A stretch of 64,000 bases of DNA. Source: Stackebrandtia nassauensis DSM 44728. GTDB lineage: Bacteria > Actinomycetota > Actinomycetes > Mycobacteriales > Micromonosporaceae. Below, piece after piece: positions 34,656-43,361 of this stretch. The stretch lies in contig NC_013947.1 of assembly GCF_000024545.1 (NCBI RefSeq), forward strand, positions 5,394,001-5,458,000. Reading direction: 5' to 3'. Position 1 is the first letter of the stretch, and each line of letters begins with the position of its first letter. Position numbers and translations under genes: made by a program. Below the pieces are notes generated by a model. That model had not been told where the DNA came from and did no database searches. It worked only from the letters and a program-made list of their open reading frames with translations.

Positions 34656-37133
34656 TTAGTCTTCCTCGGTGCGCCGCTGGCGGCGCCGACGCTGCCGGGG
34701 CTCGCCCGAACCGGCGTCGCCCTCGGCCGACTCCGAGACGACCTCGGCCTCGGCGGGCTTGGACTCGCGCGGACCACGGTCACCGCGGTCGCCACGGTCC
34801 CCGCGGGGTCCACGGTCGCCCCGGTCGCCACGCGGGCCACGGTCACGGCCGCCGCCCTCACGGCCACGGCCACGGTCGCCCTCGCGTCCGCCACGGTCGC
34901 CGCCGGAGGGACGCTTCGGCGGCTCCTGGCCTTCGGGGTAGACCTTGTCCAGGTAGATCTTGCCGCGACCGTCCACATCGGCGATCTCGACCTCGATCTT
35001 GTCGCCGACGTTGAGGACGTCCTCGACCTTGTCGATCCGCTTGCCGTCACCGATCTTGGAGATGTGCAGCAGACCGTCGCGGCCGGGCACCAGCGAGATG
35101 AAGGCGCCGAAGGCGGCGGTCTTGACCACGGTGCCCAGGAACCGGTCGCCGACGTTCGGCAGCGTCGGGTTGGCGATGCCGTTGATCATCGCGACCGCGG
35201 CCTCGGCGGCCGGGCCGGTGGTCGCACCGATGTAGATGGTGCCGTCGTCCTCGATCGAGATGTCGGCGCCGGTCTCCTCGGTGATCGAGTTGATGGTCTG
35301 ACCCTTCGGGCCGATGACCATGCCGATCTTGTCGACCGGGACCTTGACGGTGGTGACGCGCGGCGCGGTCTCGGCCATGGCGCTCGGCTCCGCGATCGCC
35401 TCGGCCATCACGTCCATGATGGCCTGGCGGGCGTCGTACGCCTGCGACAGCGCACCGGCCAGCACGTCGGACGGGATACCGTCCAGTTTGGTGTCCAGCT
35501 GGAGCGCGGTGACGAAGTTGCGGGTACCGGCGACCTTGAAGTCCATGTCGCCGAACGCGTCCTCGGCACCGAGGATGTCGGTGATGGTGACGTACTCGGT
35601 CTTGCCGTCCACCTCGTCGGAGATGAGGCCCATGGCGATACCGGCGACCGGGGCCTTCAGCGGCACACCGGCCGCCATCAGGCTCATGGTCGAGGCACAC
35701 ACCGAACCCATCGACGTGGAACCGTTGGAGCCCAGCGCCTCCGACACCTGCCGGATCGCGTACGGGAACTCCTCGCGGCTGGGCAGCACCGGCACGATGG
35801 CCCGCTCCGCCAGCGCGCCGTGGCCGATCTCGCGGCGCTTGGGCGAACCCACGCGGCCGGTCTCACCGGTGGAGTACGGCGGGAAGTTGTAGTTGTGCAT
35901 GTAGCGCTTCTTGCTGACCGGCGACAGCGTGTCGATGGCCTGCTCCATGCGCAGCATGTTCAGCGTGGTGACACCCATGATCTGGGTCTCGCCGCGCTCG
36001 AACAGCGCCGATCCGTGCACTCGCGGCAGGATCTTGACCTCGGCCGACAGCGGCCGGATGTCGCGGGTGCCGCGACCGTCGATGCGCACGCCCTCGGTCA
36101 GGACCCGGCGGCGCACCAGCTTCTTGGTCAGCGACCGCAGCGCCGAACCGATCTCGCCCTCGCGCTCTTCGAACTCACCGGCGATCTTCTCGACCAGCGC
36201 GGCCTTGATCCGGTCGAGCTCGGCCTCGCGCTCCTGCTTGTCGGCGATGGTGAGCCCGGCGGCCAGCTCGGTGCCGACCTCGGCCTCGACCCGGGCGAAG
36301 ACGTCGTCGCCGTACTCGGGGAACAGCGGGAACTCCACGGCCGGTTTGGCCGCGACGCCCGCCAGCTCACGCTGGGCGCGGCACAGCTCGGAGATGACCG
36401 GCTTGGCGGCCTCCAGGCCCGCGGCCACGACCTCCTCGGTCGGCGCGACCGAACCGCCGCCGATCAGCTCGACGGCCTTGTCGGTGGCCTCGGCCTCGAC
36501 CATCATGATGGCCACGTCGCCACCCTCGACGACCCGGCCGGTGACGACCATGTCGAAGGTCGCGGTCTCCAGCTGCTCCAGGGTCGGGAACGCGACCCAC
36601 TCACCGTTGATGTTGGCGACGCGGGTCGAGCCCAGCGGGCCCTGGCACGGCAGCCCCGACAGCGCGGTCGAGGCGGAGGCGCCGTTCATGGCCACCACGT
36701 CGTACGGGTGGGCCTCGTCGAGGGCCAGCACGGTCTCGATGACCTGGACCTCGTTGCGCAGCCCCTTGATGAAGCTGGGACGCAGGCCGCGGTCGATGAG
36801 ACGGCAGGTGAGGATGGCGTCCTCGCTGGGACGGCCCTCGCGGCGGAAGAACGAGCCGGGAATGCGTCCGGCGGCGTACATCCGCTCCTCGACGTCCACC
36901 GTCAGCGGGAAGAAGTCGAAGTGCTCCTTGGGGTGCTTGCCGGCGGCGGTCGTGGACAGCACGACCGTGTCGCCCAGCTGCACCAGGACGCTACCGGCGG
37001 CCTGCTTGGCGAGGCGTCCGGTGGAGAAGGTGATCTCGCGCTTCCCGTGCGCCCCGTTGTCGATTACCGCGGTCGCGGTGTGTTCACCCAGCGCCGCCAC
37101 CTCGGGCGTGCGGGTGCTTTCTTCTGTGGACAT
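34656..37133 (-). CDS. pnp: Polyribonucleotide nucleotidyltransferase (PNPase) with RG-rich tail
   Basis: An 825-residue phosphorolytic 3'-5' exoribonuclease. Two RNase PH-like cores are separated by the helical linker ([19 protein letters not shown]). The second core has [14 protein letters not shown]-type active-site segments and [11 protein letters not shown] (metal Asp pair). The KH domain has [18 protein letters not shown]1 begins [30 protein letters not shown]. After [18 protein letters not shown] there is an Arg/Gly/Asp-rich tail of about 65 residues with repeated GDRG and RGPRGDRG units, longer than the canonical end. rpsO lies upstream and an SD-sequestering hairpin lies in the leader at 37142-37182. 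It is also called guanosine pentaphosphate synthetase in Streptomyces. Confidence 0.98.
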   Translation of the reverse strand: MSTEESTRTPEVAALGEHTATAVIDNGAHGKREITFSTGRLAKQAAGSVLVQLGDTVVLSTTAAGKHPKEHFDFFPLTVDVEERMYAAGRIPGSFFRREGRPSEDAILTCRLIDRGLRPSFIKGLRNEVQVIETVLALDEAHPYDVVAMNGASASTALSGLPCQGPLGSTRVANINGEWVAFPTLEQLETATFDMVVTGRVVEGGDVAIMMVEAEATDKAVELIGGGSVAPTEEVVAAGLEAAKPVISELCRAQRELAGVAAKPAVEFPLFPEYGDDVFARVEAEVGTELAAGLTIADKQEREAELDRIKAALVEKIAGEFEEREGEIGSALRSLTKKLVRRRVLTEGVRIDGRGTRDIRPLSAEVKILPRVHGSALFERGETQIMGVTTLNMLRMEQAIDTLSPVSKKRYMHNYNFPPYSTGETGRVGSPKRREIGHGALAERAIVPVLPSREEFPYAIRQVSEALGSNGSTSMGSVCASTMSLMAAGVPLKAPVAGIAMGLISDEVDGKTEYVTITDILGAEDAFGDMDFKVAGTRNFVTALQLDTKLDGIPSDVLAGALSQAYDARQAIMDVMAEAIAEPSAMAETAPRVTTVKVPVDKIGMVIGPKGQTINSITEETGADISIEDDGTIYIGATTGPAAEAAVAMINGIANPTLPNVGDRFLGTVVKTAAFGAFISLVPGRDGLLHISKIGDGKRIDKVEDVLNVGDKIEVEIADVDGRGKIYLDKVYPEGQEPPKRPSGGDRGGREGDRGRGREGGGRDRGPRGDRGDRGPRGDRGDRGDRGPRESKPAEAEVVSESAEGDAGSGEPRQRRRRQRRTEED

Positions 37134-37141
37134 GTTTGTCT

Positions 37142-37182
37142 ACAGCTCCTTTGTGTCATGGCACGTGATTTCTCGGAGCTGT
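37142..37182 (-). promoter_or_regulatory. pnp leader hairpin that hides the ribosome binding site
   Basis: ACAGCTCC (37142-37149 on the plus strand) is exactly complementary to GGAGCTGT (37175-37182). On the minus strand the 3' arm contains the pnp Shine-Dalgarno (AAAGGAGCTGT, about a dozen bases before the ATG at 37133). The structure could lower translation until opened or cleaved. PNPase is known to autoregulate through leader hairpins in other bacteria; here it is inferred. Confidence 0.5.
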
Positions 37183-37331
37183 CTTACGGCCGGTCTTCGA
37201 TCGAAGCGCACGGGCGGTATGTTCCGCACCCGGGCGCCACTACCGAGGACCGGATCGTCAAGACGGGCTCAACGTGCCGGGTTTCTTCTTTGCACGGTAC
37301 CCCGTCACGGGCGGAGGAGGACCGTACGATT

Positions 37332-37360
37332 CGAGGGAGCGACCTCGTGTCGCTCCCTCG
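37332..37360 (-). terminator. Hairpin after rpsO
   Basis: Perfect 12-bp stem (CGAGGGAGCGAC) with a five-base loop, seven bases past the rpsO stop. No U tract follows, so it may be an intergenic processing or partial termination site between rpsO and pnp. In Streptomyces the rpsO-pnp intergenic hairpin is cleaved by RNase III (known for that genus). Confidence 0.7.
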
Positions 37361-37366
37361 ATGGTC

Positions 37367-37636
37367 TTAGCGGCGGATTCCCAGTCGCTTGATCAGGGAC
37401 CGGTACCGCTCGATGTCCTCGCTCTGCAGGTACTTCAGCAGCCGACGGCGCTGACCGACCAGCAGCAGGAGGCCGCGGCGTCCGTGGTGGTCGTGCTTGT
37501 GCACCTTGAAGTGTTCGGTGAGGTCGGCGATCCGCTTGGACAGCAGGGCCACCTGGACCTCGGTCGATCCCGTGTCGCCTTCGAAGGTGGCGTATTCCTT
37601 GATGATGGCCGCCTTGGTGGCAGTATCGAGCGCCAT
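37367..37636 (-). CDS. rpsO: 30S ribosomal protein S15
   Basis: An 89-residue protein of the exact family length: [36 protein letters not shown], the [21 protein letters not shown] rRNA-binding stretch and the ending [15 protein letters not shown] start with AGGGAGAT upstream. It is followed by pnp on the same strand, with a processing hairpin between. Binds the 16S rRNA central domain and is normally autoregulated at translation. Confidence 0.99.
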   Translation of the reverse strand: MALDTATKAAIIKEYATFEGDTGSTEVQVALLSKRIADLTEHFKVHKHDHHGRRGLLLLVGQRRRLLKYLQSEDIERYRSLIKRLGIRR

Positions 37637-37740
37637 GATCTCCCTTAATTGTCGAGATGAGTGAACACGTACCCACGGCGTCGGGCAGGCACGTGCGTTC
37701 GCGAACGTCGCGATGAACCTGTCAACGGTAGCAGACGGGC

Positions 37741-38676
37741 CTACAGGCCCAGCACCTTGCGGGTATCGATCACATCGGCGTCGATCTGCGCGATCAGCGC
37801 CGGAAGCGCGTCATAGGTGCGCTGTTCCCGCAGCCGGGCCACGAAGTCCAGGCTCACCGGTTCGCCGTAGATGTCGGTGTCGAAGTCGAGGATGTGGGCC
37901 TCGACGGTGCGGCCGGTGCCGTGGAACGTCGGGTTCGTGCCGACGCTGATCGCGGCGGCCAGTGGCTCGGGCGATCCGGCCCAGGTCAGCCAACCGGCGT
38001 ACACGGCGTCGGCCGGAATCGCGGCATGCTCGGCATGCCGCAGGTTCGCCGTCGGGAACCCCAGCTGGGTACCGCCCCGGTTCGCGCCGCGCACCACCAT
38101 GCCGGACAACCGATGCGGACGCCCCAGTGCCTCAGCTGCGGCCTCGACATCCCCGTCGGTCAACCGCGACCGCACGAACGTCGAACTGAACACCGTCGCG
38201 GACTCCCCCACCGGCTTCACGGCCTCGACGGTGAACCCGAACTCGGTCCCGAGCTCGGCCAGCGTCCCGGTGTCCCCGGCGGCCTTGTGCCCGAACCGGA
38301 AGTTCTCCCCCACCACCACGTGCTGGGCGCCCAGTCCTCCGGCCAGCATGTCGCGGGCGAAGTCCCGGGGCGACAACTGCGACAGCTCCCGGGTGAACGG
38401 CAGCACGCACAACCCGTCGGCCCCGAGCTCGGCGATGAGGTCCCCACGCCGATCCAGCTCGGTCAGCACGGCGGGATGGGTCCCGGGCCGCACCACCTCG
38501 GACGGGTGCGGATCGAAGGTCACCACGACACTGGACACCCCGGCCTCACGAGCGGTCGCCACGGCCCGTCCGATGACGTGCTGGTGTCCACGGTGCACTC
38601 CGTCGAAGACGCCGATGGTTACCACCGACCGCCCCCAGCTCCCCGGAGTGGCATCGATTCCGCGCCAACGCTGCAT
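37741..38676 (-). CDS. ribF: Bifunctional riboflavin kinase / FAD synthetase
   Basis: About 311 residues from ATG 38676 ([15 protein letters not shown]). The N-terminal nucleotidyltransferase has [18 protein letters not shown] and [14 protein letters not shown], plus [11 protein letters not shown] near residue 165. The C-terminal kinase domain has [20 protein letters not shown] and [17 protein letters not shown] (here [16 protein letters not shown] with catalytic Glu). It makes FMN and FAD. Order truB-ribF-rpsO is conserved in actinobacteria. A 277-bp gap separates it from truB. Confidence 0.97.
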   Translation of the reverse strand: MQRWRGIDATPGSWGRSVVTIGVFDGVHRGHQHVIGRAVATAREAGVSSVVVTFDPHPSEVVRPGTHPAVLTELDRRGDLIAELGADGLCVLPFTRELSQLSPRDFARDMLAGGLGAQHVVVGENFRFGHKAAGDTGTLAELGTEFGFTVEAVKPVGESATVFSSTFVRSRLTDGDVEAAAEALGRPHRLSGMVVRGANRGGTQLGFPTANLRHAEHAAIPADAVYAGWLTWAGSPEPLAAAISVGTNPTFHGTGRTVEAHILDFDTDIYGEPVSLDFVARLREQRTYDALPALIAQIDADVIDTRKVLGL

Positions 38677-38953
38677 GGCGAACATCTTTACCTACCCATA
38701 CGACGCAGCCGTTCCCGGGTGCGTCCGGCTTGCCCGCCACCACAACCCGGCGGTCGCCTCGGCCCCGGCCCACCGGCCGCAGCCGTAGCGGCCCCGACCA
38801 TCGCGGCTTACTGTCCGGCCGCCGAAGGCTGGCCGTGGGGCCATCGCGGCCCGCCATTCGGCCACCGCCCGGCGTGGCTTCCGGGGCCCGTGACCAGCCG
38901 ATGCCACGGCGGGTCGATCCGCTTCCGCCGTCCGGCCGCCGCAGGCTGGCCGG
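38677..38953. other. Non-coding gap between ribF and truB with a repeated 23-mer
   Basis: A 277-base GC-rich gap in a pair usually tightly linked. It holds a 23-base repeat, starting GTCCGGCCGCCG and ending AGGCTGGCCG, at 38813-38835 and 38930-38952; the copies differ at one base. The second abuts the truB stop. The gap presumably also carries the ribF promoter. No convincing gene is seen in it. Confidence 0.6.
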
Positions 38954-39844
38954 TCAGCCTCCGCTGGGAGCCAGCACGATCTCGGGGCGGGCGCCGCGAC
39001 CGTCCTCGGTCAGCACCGCCACCACCACGTCGCCGGGCCCGACGGCCGCGTATGGGCCGGGCTGGCCCGACGGGGTCAGCTTCTGGCCGTAGCCCAGCTT
39101 GCGGGTCTCCTCGGCCTCGATCTCGCGGATCGGCATCAGCCGCCGAACCGTCTCCACAGTGGTGTGCGTGATCGGGTTGTCGGTGCCCGACAGCTCATCC
39201 AGCGTGCGGGCCTCCGCCAACGTGAAGCCCCCAACCCGCGTGCGACGCAGCGCGGTCAGGTGCCCGCCCACGCCAAGCGCCGCGCCCAGATCGCGGGCGA
39301 TCGCCCGGATATAGGTACCCGAGGAGCAGTCGACGCTCACGTCCACATCGAGGTGGTCCTCGCCGCGAGCGATCGCCGTGACGTCCAGCCGGGAGATGGT
39401 CACCGGACGCGCCGCCAGCTGCACGTCCTCACCGTCGCGCACCCGCTTGTAGGCGCGCTGGCCGTTGACCTTGATCGCGCTCACCGCGCTGGGGACCTGC
39501 TCGATCTCACCGCGCATCGGTTCCAGGGCCGCGTATATGTCCGCCTCCGTGACGGCGGCGGTGTCAGCGGTCGCGGTCACCTCGCCCTCCGCGTCGTCGG
39601 TCACCGTGGCCTGCCCCAAACGGATGGTGGCCTGGTACGCCTTGTCGCAGCCGGTCACGTAGGTCAACAGCCTGGTGATCCGTCCGACGGCCAGCACCAG
39701 CACCCCGGTGGCCATCGGATCGAGGGTGCCGCCGTGGCCGACCTTGCGGGTCTTGGCCAGCCGCCGCATCCGGGCCACGACGTCGTGCGAGGTCATGGCG
39801 GGGGGCTTGTCGACGACGACGAATCCGGTCAGGTCCTGGCTCAC
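38954..39844 (-). CDS. truB: tRNA pseudouridine(55) synthase
   Basis: A 296-residue enzyme modifying U55 in the T loop. GFVVVDKPPAMTSHDVVARM leads into VGHGGTLDPMATGVLVLAVG with catalytic Asp42; YQATIRLGQATVTDDAEG, VPSAVSAIKVNGQRAYKRVRDGE and CSSGTYIRAIARDLG are further signatures. The C-terminal part matches the actinobacterial TruB extension (IEAEETRKLGYGQKL). GTG 39844 chosen because family similarity starts there; ATG 39886 is in frame upstream. Confidence 0.96.
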   Translation of the reverse strand: MSQDLTGFVVVDKPPAMTSHDVVARMRRLAKTRKVGHGGTLDPMATGVLVLAVGRITRLLTYVTGCDKAYQATIRLGQATVTDDAEGEVTATADTAAVTEADIYAALEPMRGEIEQVPSAVSAIKVNGQRAYKRVRDGEDVQLAARPVTISRLDVTAIARGEDHLDVDVSVDCSSGTYIRAIARDLGAALGVGGHLTALRRTRVGGFTLAEARTLDELSGTDNPITHTTVETVRRLMPIREIEAEETRKLGYGQKLTPSGQPGPYAAVGPGDVVVAVLTEDGRGARPEIVLAPSGG

Positions 39845-40000
39845 GGCCGCCAAGCCTATGCCACCGCACCGGCCCGGCCCGCCCATGTCCGCCCGCTCCC
39901 ACCTCAGCGGACGGTGAGTGGCCGCTTGCTGCACTTTATGGACCTTTCTTGGAGCAGGCCCCTAGGCTCGCCAACCTGCCCAACGCAAAGGAGCATGCAA

Positions 40001-40987
40001 ATGTCTAGATTGCGTCGCATCGCGATGTGGGCGGTGCCCGGCCTGGCGGTGGCACTGACGACCGCCGCCTTCGTCCTGCCCGCCAACGCCGAACCCACGG
40101 TCGATCGGGACAAACTGACCACCGCCCAGAAACTCAAACTCGACAACGCCTGGGTCGACCCCTCCGCCGACCTGCAATTCGGTACCGAGCCGCTGGCCTC
40201 GGTGCGCACCGCCGCCGAGGCCGCCGTCCCCGGCGCGTCCTGCCAGATCAGCGTCGACGCGGCGGTGGCGCTGTCCATCGCCATGACCTGGCCCGAGACC
40301 GCCCCGTCCGGGGAACCGCCCTCGCCCATGACCCTGTCCCGCTACGACACCCAGCCCACGCTCGGCGACCCCGAGGGTCGCGCGCCCGGCCTGTGGTTCC
40401 ACCCCGGCATTGGAATGTGGCAGATGGACTCGGCGGGGCTCGGCACCGACTACACCGCCGGTGAGGCCATGAACGTCGAGTACACGGCGGGACGCGCGGT
40501 GCCCGGTATCCTCGCGTCCTACTGCGACTCCCTCAACGGCGGAGCGTCCGAGGCCTCAGCCCGCCGCGCCGCCTGGCAGCCCTGGGTTGCCTGCTGGGAG
40601 GGCGCCTGCGAGGACACCTACCAGCGCGCGCTGGCCGGAGTCGTGACCGTCGACGGCGTCACCAACCTCGGCGGCGCCGAGCCCCGCGAATGCGAGTTCG
40701 GCGGTGTCAAGGTCGAGTGCCTGTTCGTCAACGCCGCCAACGCCCAGGGCGCCAACTGGTGGGCCGACCCGGCTGGTGGCCGGTCCCCGGTCGCGGCACC
40801 GTTCTACGTGTACCGCCTCACCGAGGGCGACGCCGTCACCGAGATCCGCTACTGGCTGGCCGCCGACTCCGGTGCTGCCACCGACGTCCAGGCGGCCCGC
40901 CCGTTCGGCGGCAACGCCCGCGACAGCCTCACCTGGAGCGCGGGCGCCGGTCTGTGCGACATGACCACCGACCGCGGCACCTGCTAG
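40001..40987 (+). CDS. Secreted protein, lysozyme/transglycosylase-like
   Basis: A 328-residue exported protein. AAAGGAG seven bases before ATG 40001 fixes the start (an ATG six bases earlier is too close). Signal peptide MWAVPGLAVALTTAAFVLPANA. The mature part has six or more Cys, and a lysozyme-like pattern: VALSIAMTWPETAPSG (possible catalytic Glu) and WFHPGIGMWQMDSAGLGTDYTAGEAMN, close to the GxGxWQ-x-x-S core of SLT/GH23-type muramidases. The C-terminal region (FVNAANAQGANWWADPAGG, PFYVYRLTEGDAVTEIRYWLA) is of unknown fold. Catalysis is inferred from pattern only. A terminator-like hairpin follows inside the convergent gene. Confidence 0.75.
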   Translation: MSRLRRIAMWAVPGLAVALTTAAFVLPANAEPTVDRDKLTTAQKLKLDNAWVDPSADLQFGTEPLASVRTAAEAAVPGASCQISVDAAVALSIAMTWPETAPSGEPPSPMTLSRYDTQPTLGDPEGRAPGLWFHPGIGMWQMDSAGLGTDYTAGEAMNVEYTAGRAVPGILASYCDSLNGGASEASARRAAWQPWVACWEGACEDTYQRALAGVVTVDGVTNLGGAEPRECEFGGVKVECLFVNAANAQGANWWADPAGGRSPVAAPFYVYRLTEGDAVTEIRYWLAADSGAATDVQAARPFGGNARDSLTWSAGAGLCDMTTDRGTC

Positions 40988-41352
40988 GACCCCGTCCGGC
41001 GCGATCCGTCCCCCGTGGACGGATCGCGCCGGTCGTCTTCGCCCGACGGCAAGCGCCCCAAGACCTTGCGGGCGCATTCGTCGACGGTGTCCTGCGGATC
41101 GAAGCCGAGACTGGAGATCGCCACCAGGGACGAGATCACCACGTCGGCCAGTTCCGCGGCGGTCTGCTCTCGCGTGTGGGTCACGCCCTTGCGGGGATTG
41201 CGACCCAACGCGCCGATCCAAGCGGCCGCCGCCTCGCCAGCCTCCTCGGTGACCTTCAGGATCCGGCAGGTCAACTCGTGATCACCGGTTCCGTTGGAAT
41301 TGTCGAGCCAGGAAGTCGAGGCGGCGACCGCCTCCCACGTCGTTTCTGCCAC
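40984..41352 (-). CDS. MazG-like NTP pyrophosphohydrolase family protein
   Basis: A 122-residue protein of the all-alpha NTP-PPase superfamily. It carries KVTEEAGEAAAAWIG (E-E-x-x-E metal motif) and AAELADVVISSLVAI (E-x-x-D). The single-domain length matches the MazG-like/DUF84-neighbour proteins that hydrolyse non-canonical or excess nucleoside triphosphates. Its Arg/Asp-rich tail (DRRDPSTGDGSRRTGS) is encoded by the inverted repeat that acts as a hairpin for the convergent gene. CTAG stop overlap at 40984-40987. Confidence 0.85.
   Translation of the reverse strand: MAETTWEAVAASTSWLDNSNGTGDHELTCRILKVTEEAGEAAAAWIGALGRNPRKGVTHTREQTAAELADVVISSLVAISSLGFDPQDTVDECARKVLGRLPSGEDDRRDPSTGDGSRRTGS
40996..41032 (+). 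terminator. Terminator hairpin of the secreted-protein gene, inside mazG-like 3' end
   Basis: Perfect 15-bp stem (CCGGCGCGATCCGTC) with a seven-base loop begins nine bases after the plus-strand stop. It falls within the coding sequence of the convergent MazG-like gene, where it encodes the C-terminal tail. Confidence 0.7.
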
Positions 41353-41378
41353 GCGGGAAGTCTAGGACCGGTTTGTGA

Positions 41379-41915
41379 CTATCCGGCCGGCTCCAGTTCC
41401 CTCGGTTCGGCGTCGGCCTCGGACTGTTCGCCCCGATCGGCCATCGCGTTGTCCTTCGCGACCTGGTTCATCCGCTCGTACAGCATGCCGCCCGAATGCG
41501 CGATGGCGCCCACGAGCGCGGGCACGACCGGCAGCACCCAGTCGGCGATGAAACCCTCGTGCGGCATGTTGAGGACGAACACCGCCGAGGCGGCGACGAC
41601 GAATCCCTGGACGGTGGCACGCCACGCGGCCCGTCCGGCGTCGACGACGGCCGCGCGACGCTCGGCGACCATGTCGTGAAGTTCGCTGAGGGCCCCCACA
41701 TCCCGGCGACCCAGGTAGACGCCTCCGACACCGCAGGTGACCGAGGCGCCGAATACGGCGGCCACGAGCTCGTTCTTAGTGATCACATAGCACAGCAGGA
41801 ACACCGCACCACCGGCCGCGACACAGATTCCCGACTTGATCCAGTCGGACTTCTGTCCCGGATACCAGTAGTACTTGGTGACGCCTTCACCCAGTTCCCG
41901 AACAACCCTGCCCAT
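41379..41915 (-). CDS. Membrane protein of unknown function
   Basis: A 178-residue protein from ATG 41915, supported by GGGGAG eight bases upstream (a longer frame starts at 41972). Two TM hairpins: SGICVAAGGAVFLLCYVIT and LVAAVFGASVTCGVGGVYLG; then, after a cytoplasmic helix (SELHDMVAERRAAVVDAGRAAWR), GFVVAASAVFVLNMP and WVLPVVPALVGAIAHSGGML. The end is acidic (EQSEADAEPRELEPAG). Family not recognised. Divergent orientation relative to no close neighbour; a 264-bp gap lies upstream. Confidence 0.7.
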   Translation of the reverse strand: MGRVVRELGEGVTKYYWYPGQKSDWIKSGICVAAGGAVFLLCYVITKNELVAAVFGASVTCGVGGVYLGRRDVGALSELHDMVAERRAAVVDAGRAAWRATVQGFVVAASAVFVLNMPHEGFIADWVLPVVPALVGAIAHSGGMLYERMNQVAKDNAMADRGEQSEADAEPRELEPAG

Positions 41916-42179
41916 TGCGACGGCTCCCCTCGAACTAACCCGTGACTGGTTGACGGTTGAGTCGTTGACCATTGCGTACAGGAGTCATTATCGCGATGAC
42001 GGCCTGCCACGGTGCGTGTTCTCACAGATCCGATTATGACACTAATGTCCGTTTTAGCGCTTCCCAACCGGCTGTCACGGGGAGAAACAGTTACCTGACA
42101 CCCACTCAACACCCCCGCCCGGAGCGGAAGTGTCGGATTTGCGACGTTTCAGGCGTCGGATTTGCGTCAATGCAATCTG
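41916..42179. other. Non-coding gap between the membrane protein and ispG
   Basis: Somewhat lower GC than its flanks. It holds the promoter of the membrane-protein gene. A 12-base direct repeat GTCGGATTTGCG occurs at 42132-42143 and 42155-42166 (23-base period), just past the ispG stop. No gene seen. Confidence 0.55.
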
Positions 42180-43349
42180 TCAGTGCACTTCTACGACCGG
42201 ACCTGCCAGTTCGCGAAGTTCCTCGGGAATCTCGGCGCCCATCTCGTCGGCGAGCCGCAGTGCCTCGGTGATCAGCGTTTCCACGATCAGCGACTCCGGC
42301 ACGGTCTTGATGACCTCGCCCTTGACGAAGATCTGGCCCTTGCCGTTGCCGGAGGCGACCCCCAGGTCGGCCTCGCGCGCCTCACCCGGTCCGTTGACGA
42401 CACAGCCCATGACGGCCACCCGCAGCGGCACCGGCAGCCCTTCCAGGCCCGCGGTCACCTCTTCAGCGAGCTTGTACACGTCCACCTGGGCGCGGCCACA
42501 GGACGGACACGACACGATCTCCAGGCCCCGCTCCCGCAGCCCCAGCGACTCCAGGATCGCGTTGCCGACCTTGACCTCCTCGACCGGCGGCGCCGACAGC
42601 GACACCCGGATCGTGTCCCCGATGCCCTCGGACAGCAACGCGCCGAACGCGGTCGCCGACTTGATGGTGCCCTGGAACGTCGGCCCGGCCTCGGTGACGC
42701 CCAGGTGCAGTGGATAGTCGCACTGCTGCGACAGCAGCCGGTACGCCCGCACCATGACCACGGGGTCGTTGTGCTTGACGGAGATCTTGATGTCGCGGAA
42801 ACCGTGCTCCTCGAACAGCGAGCACTCCCACAGCGCCGACTCCACCAGTGCCTCGGCGGTCGGTTTGCCGTACTTGGTCAGCAACCGCTTGTCCAGCGAC
42901 CCGGCGTTGACGCCGATCCGGATCGGGGTGCCGGCGGCCTGCGCGGCCTTGGCGATCTCGCCGATCTTGTCGTCGAACTTCAGGATGTTGCCCGGGTTGA
43001 CGCGCACCGCAGCACAACCGGCGTCGATCGCGGCGAACACGTACTTCGGCTGGAAGTGGATGTCGGCGATGACGGGGATCTGCGACTTCTTCGCGATGGC
43101 GGGCAACGCTTCCGCGTCGTCCTGACTCGGCACCGCGACCCGCACGATCTGGCAGCCCGAGGCGGTCAGTTCGGCGATCTGCTGCAACGTGGCGTTGATG
43201 TCGGCGGTGACGGTGGTGGTCATCGACTGGACACTCACCGGCGCGCCGCCACCCACGATCACGCCGCCCACGTTCAGGGCACGCGTCTTGCGGCGCTCGG
43301 CCAGAGCGGGCGGAGGTGCTTGCGGGATACCAAGACTCACAGCGGTCAT
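42180..43349 (-). CDS. ispG: 4-Hydroxy-3-methylbut-2-enyl diphosphate synthase
   Basis: A 389-residue 4Fe-4S enzyme of the MEP isoprenoid pathway. The barrel start [24 protein letters not shown] is a family signature; the cluster ligands are C281 and C284 ([11 protein letters not shown]) and C316 ([11 protein letters not shown]), with the conserved downstream Glu. Located immediately downstream of rseP and dxr, in the conserved actinobacterial order, so most of the operon is a MEP-pathway/site-2-protease unit. Confidence 0.98.
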   Translation of the reverse strand: MTAVSLGIPQAPPPALAERRKTRALNVGGVIVGGGAPVSVQSMTTTVTADINATLQQIAELTASGCQIVRVAVPSQDDAEALPAIAKKSQIPVIADIHFQPKYVFAAIDAGCAAVRVNPGNILKFDDKIGEIAKAAQAAGTPIRIGVNAGSLDKRLLTKYGKPTAEALVESALWECSLFEEHGFRDIKISVKHNDPVVMVRAYRLLSQQCDYPLHLGVTEAGPTFQGTIKSATAFGALLSEGIGDTIRVSLSAPPVEEVKVGNAILESLGLRERGLEIVSCPSCGRAQVDVYKLAEEVTAGLEGLPVPLRVAVMGCVVNGPGEAREADLGVASGNGKGQIFVKGEVIKTVPESLIVETLITEALRLADEMGAEIPEELRELAGPVVEVH

Positions 43350-43361
43350 TACGGAGGGCTC

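Noticed and set aside
34669-34910. Repetitive DNA in the pnp 3' end, considered as a CRISPR or tandem-repeat array.
   Set aside because: The repeats encode RG/GDRG units in frame with PNPase; spacing is irregular and there are no spacers.
35064-37370. A 768-codon plus-strand frame over pnp.
   Set aside because: Shadow of pnp; composition dominated by Asp/Gly/Arg/Leu and no family pattern.
37696-37707. CGTTCGCGAACG upstream of rpsO as a LexA/SOS box.
   Set aside because: The actinobacterial SOS box is CGAAC-N4-GTTCG; this is the reverse arrangement and probably chance.
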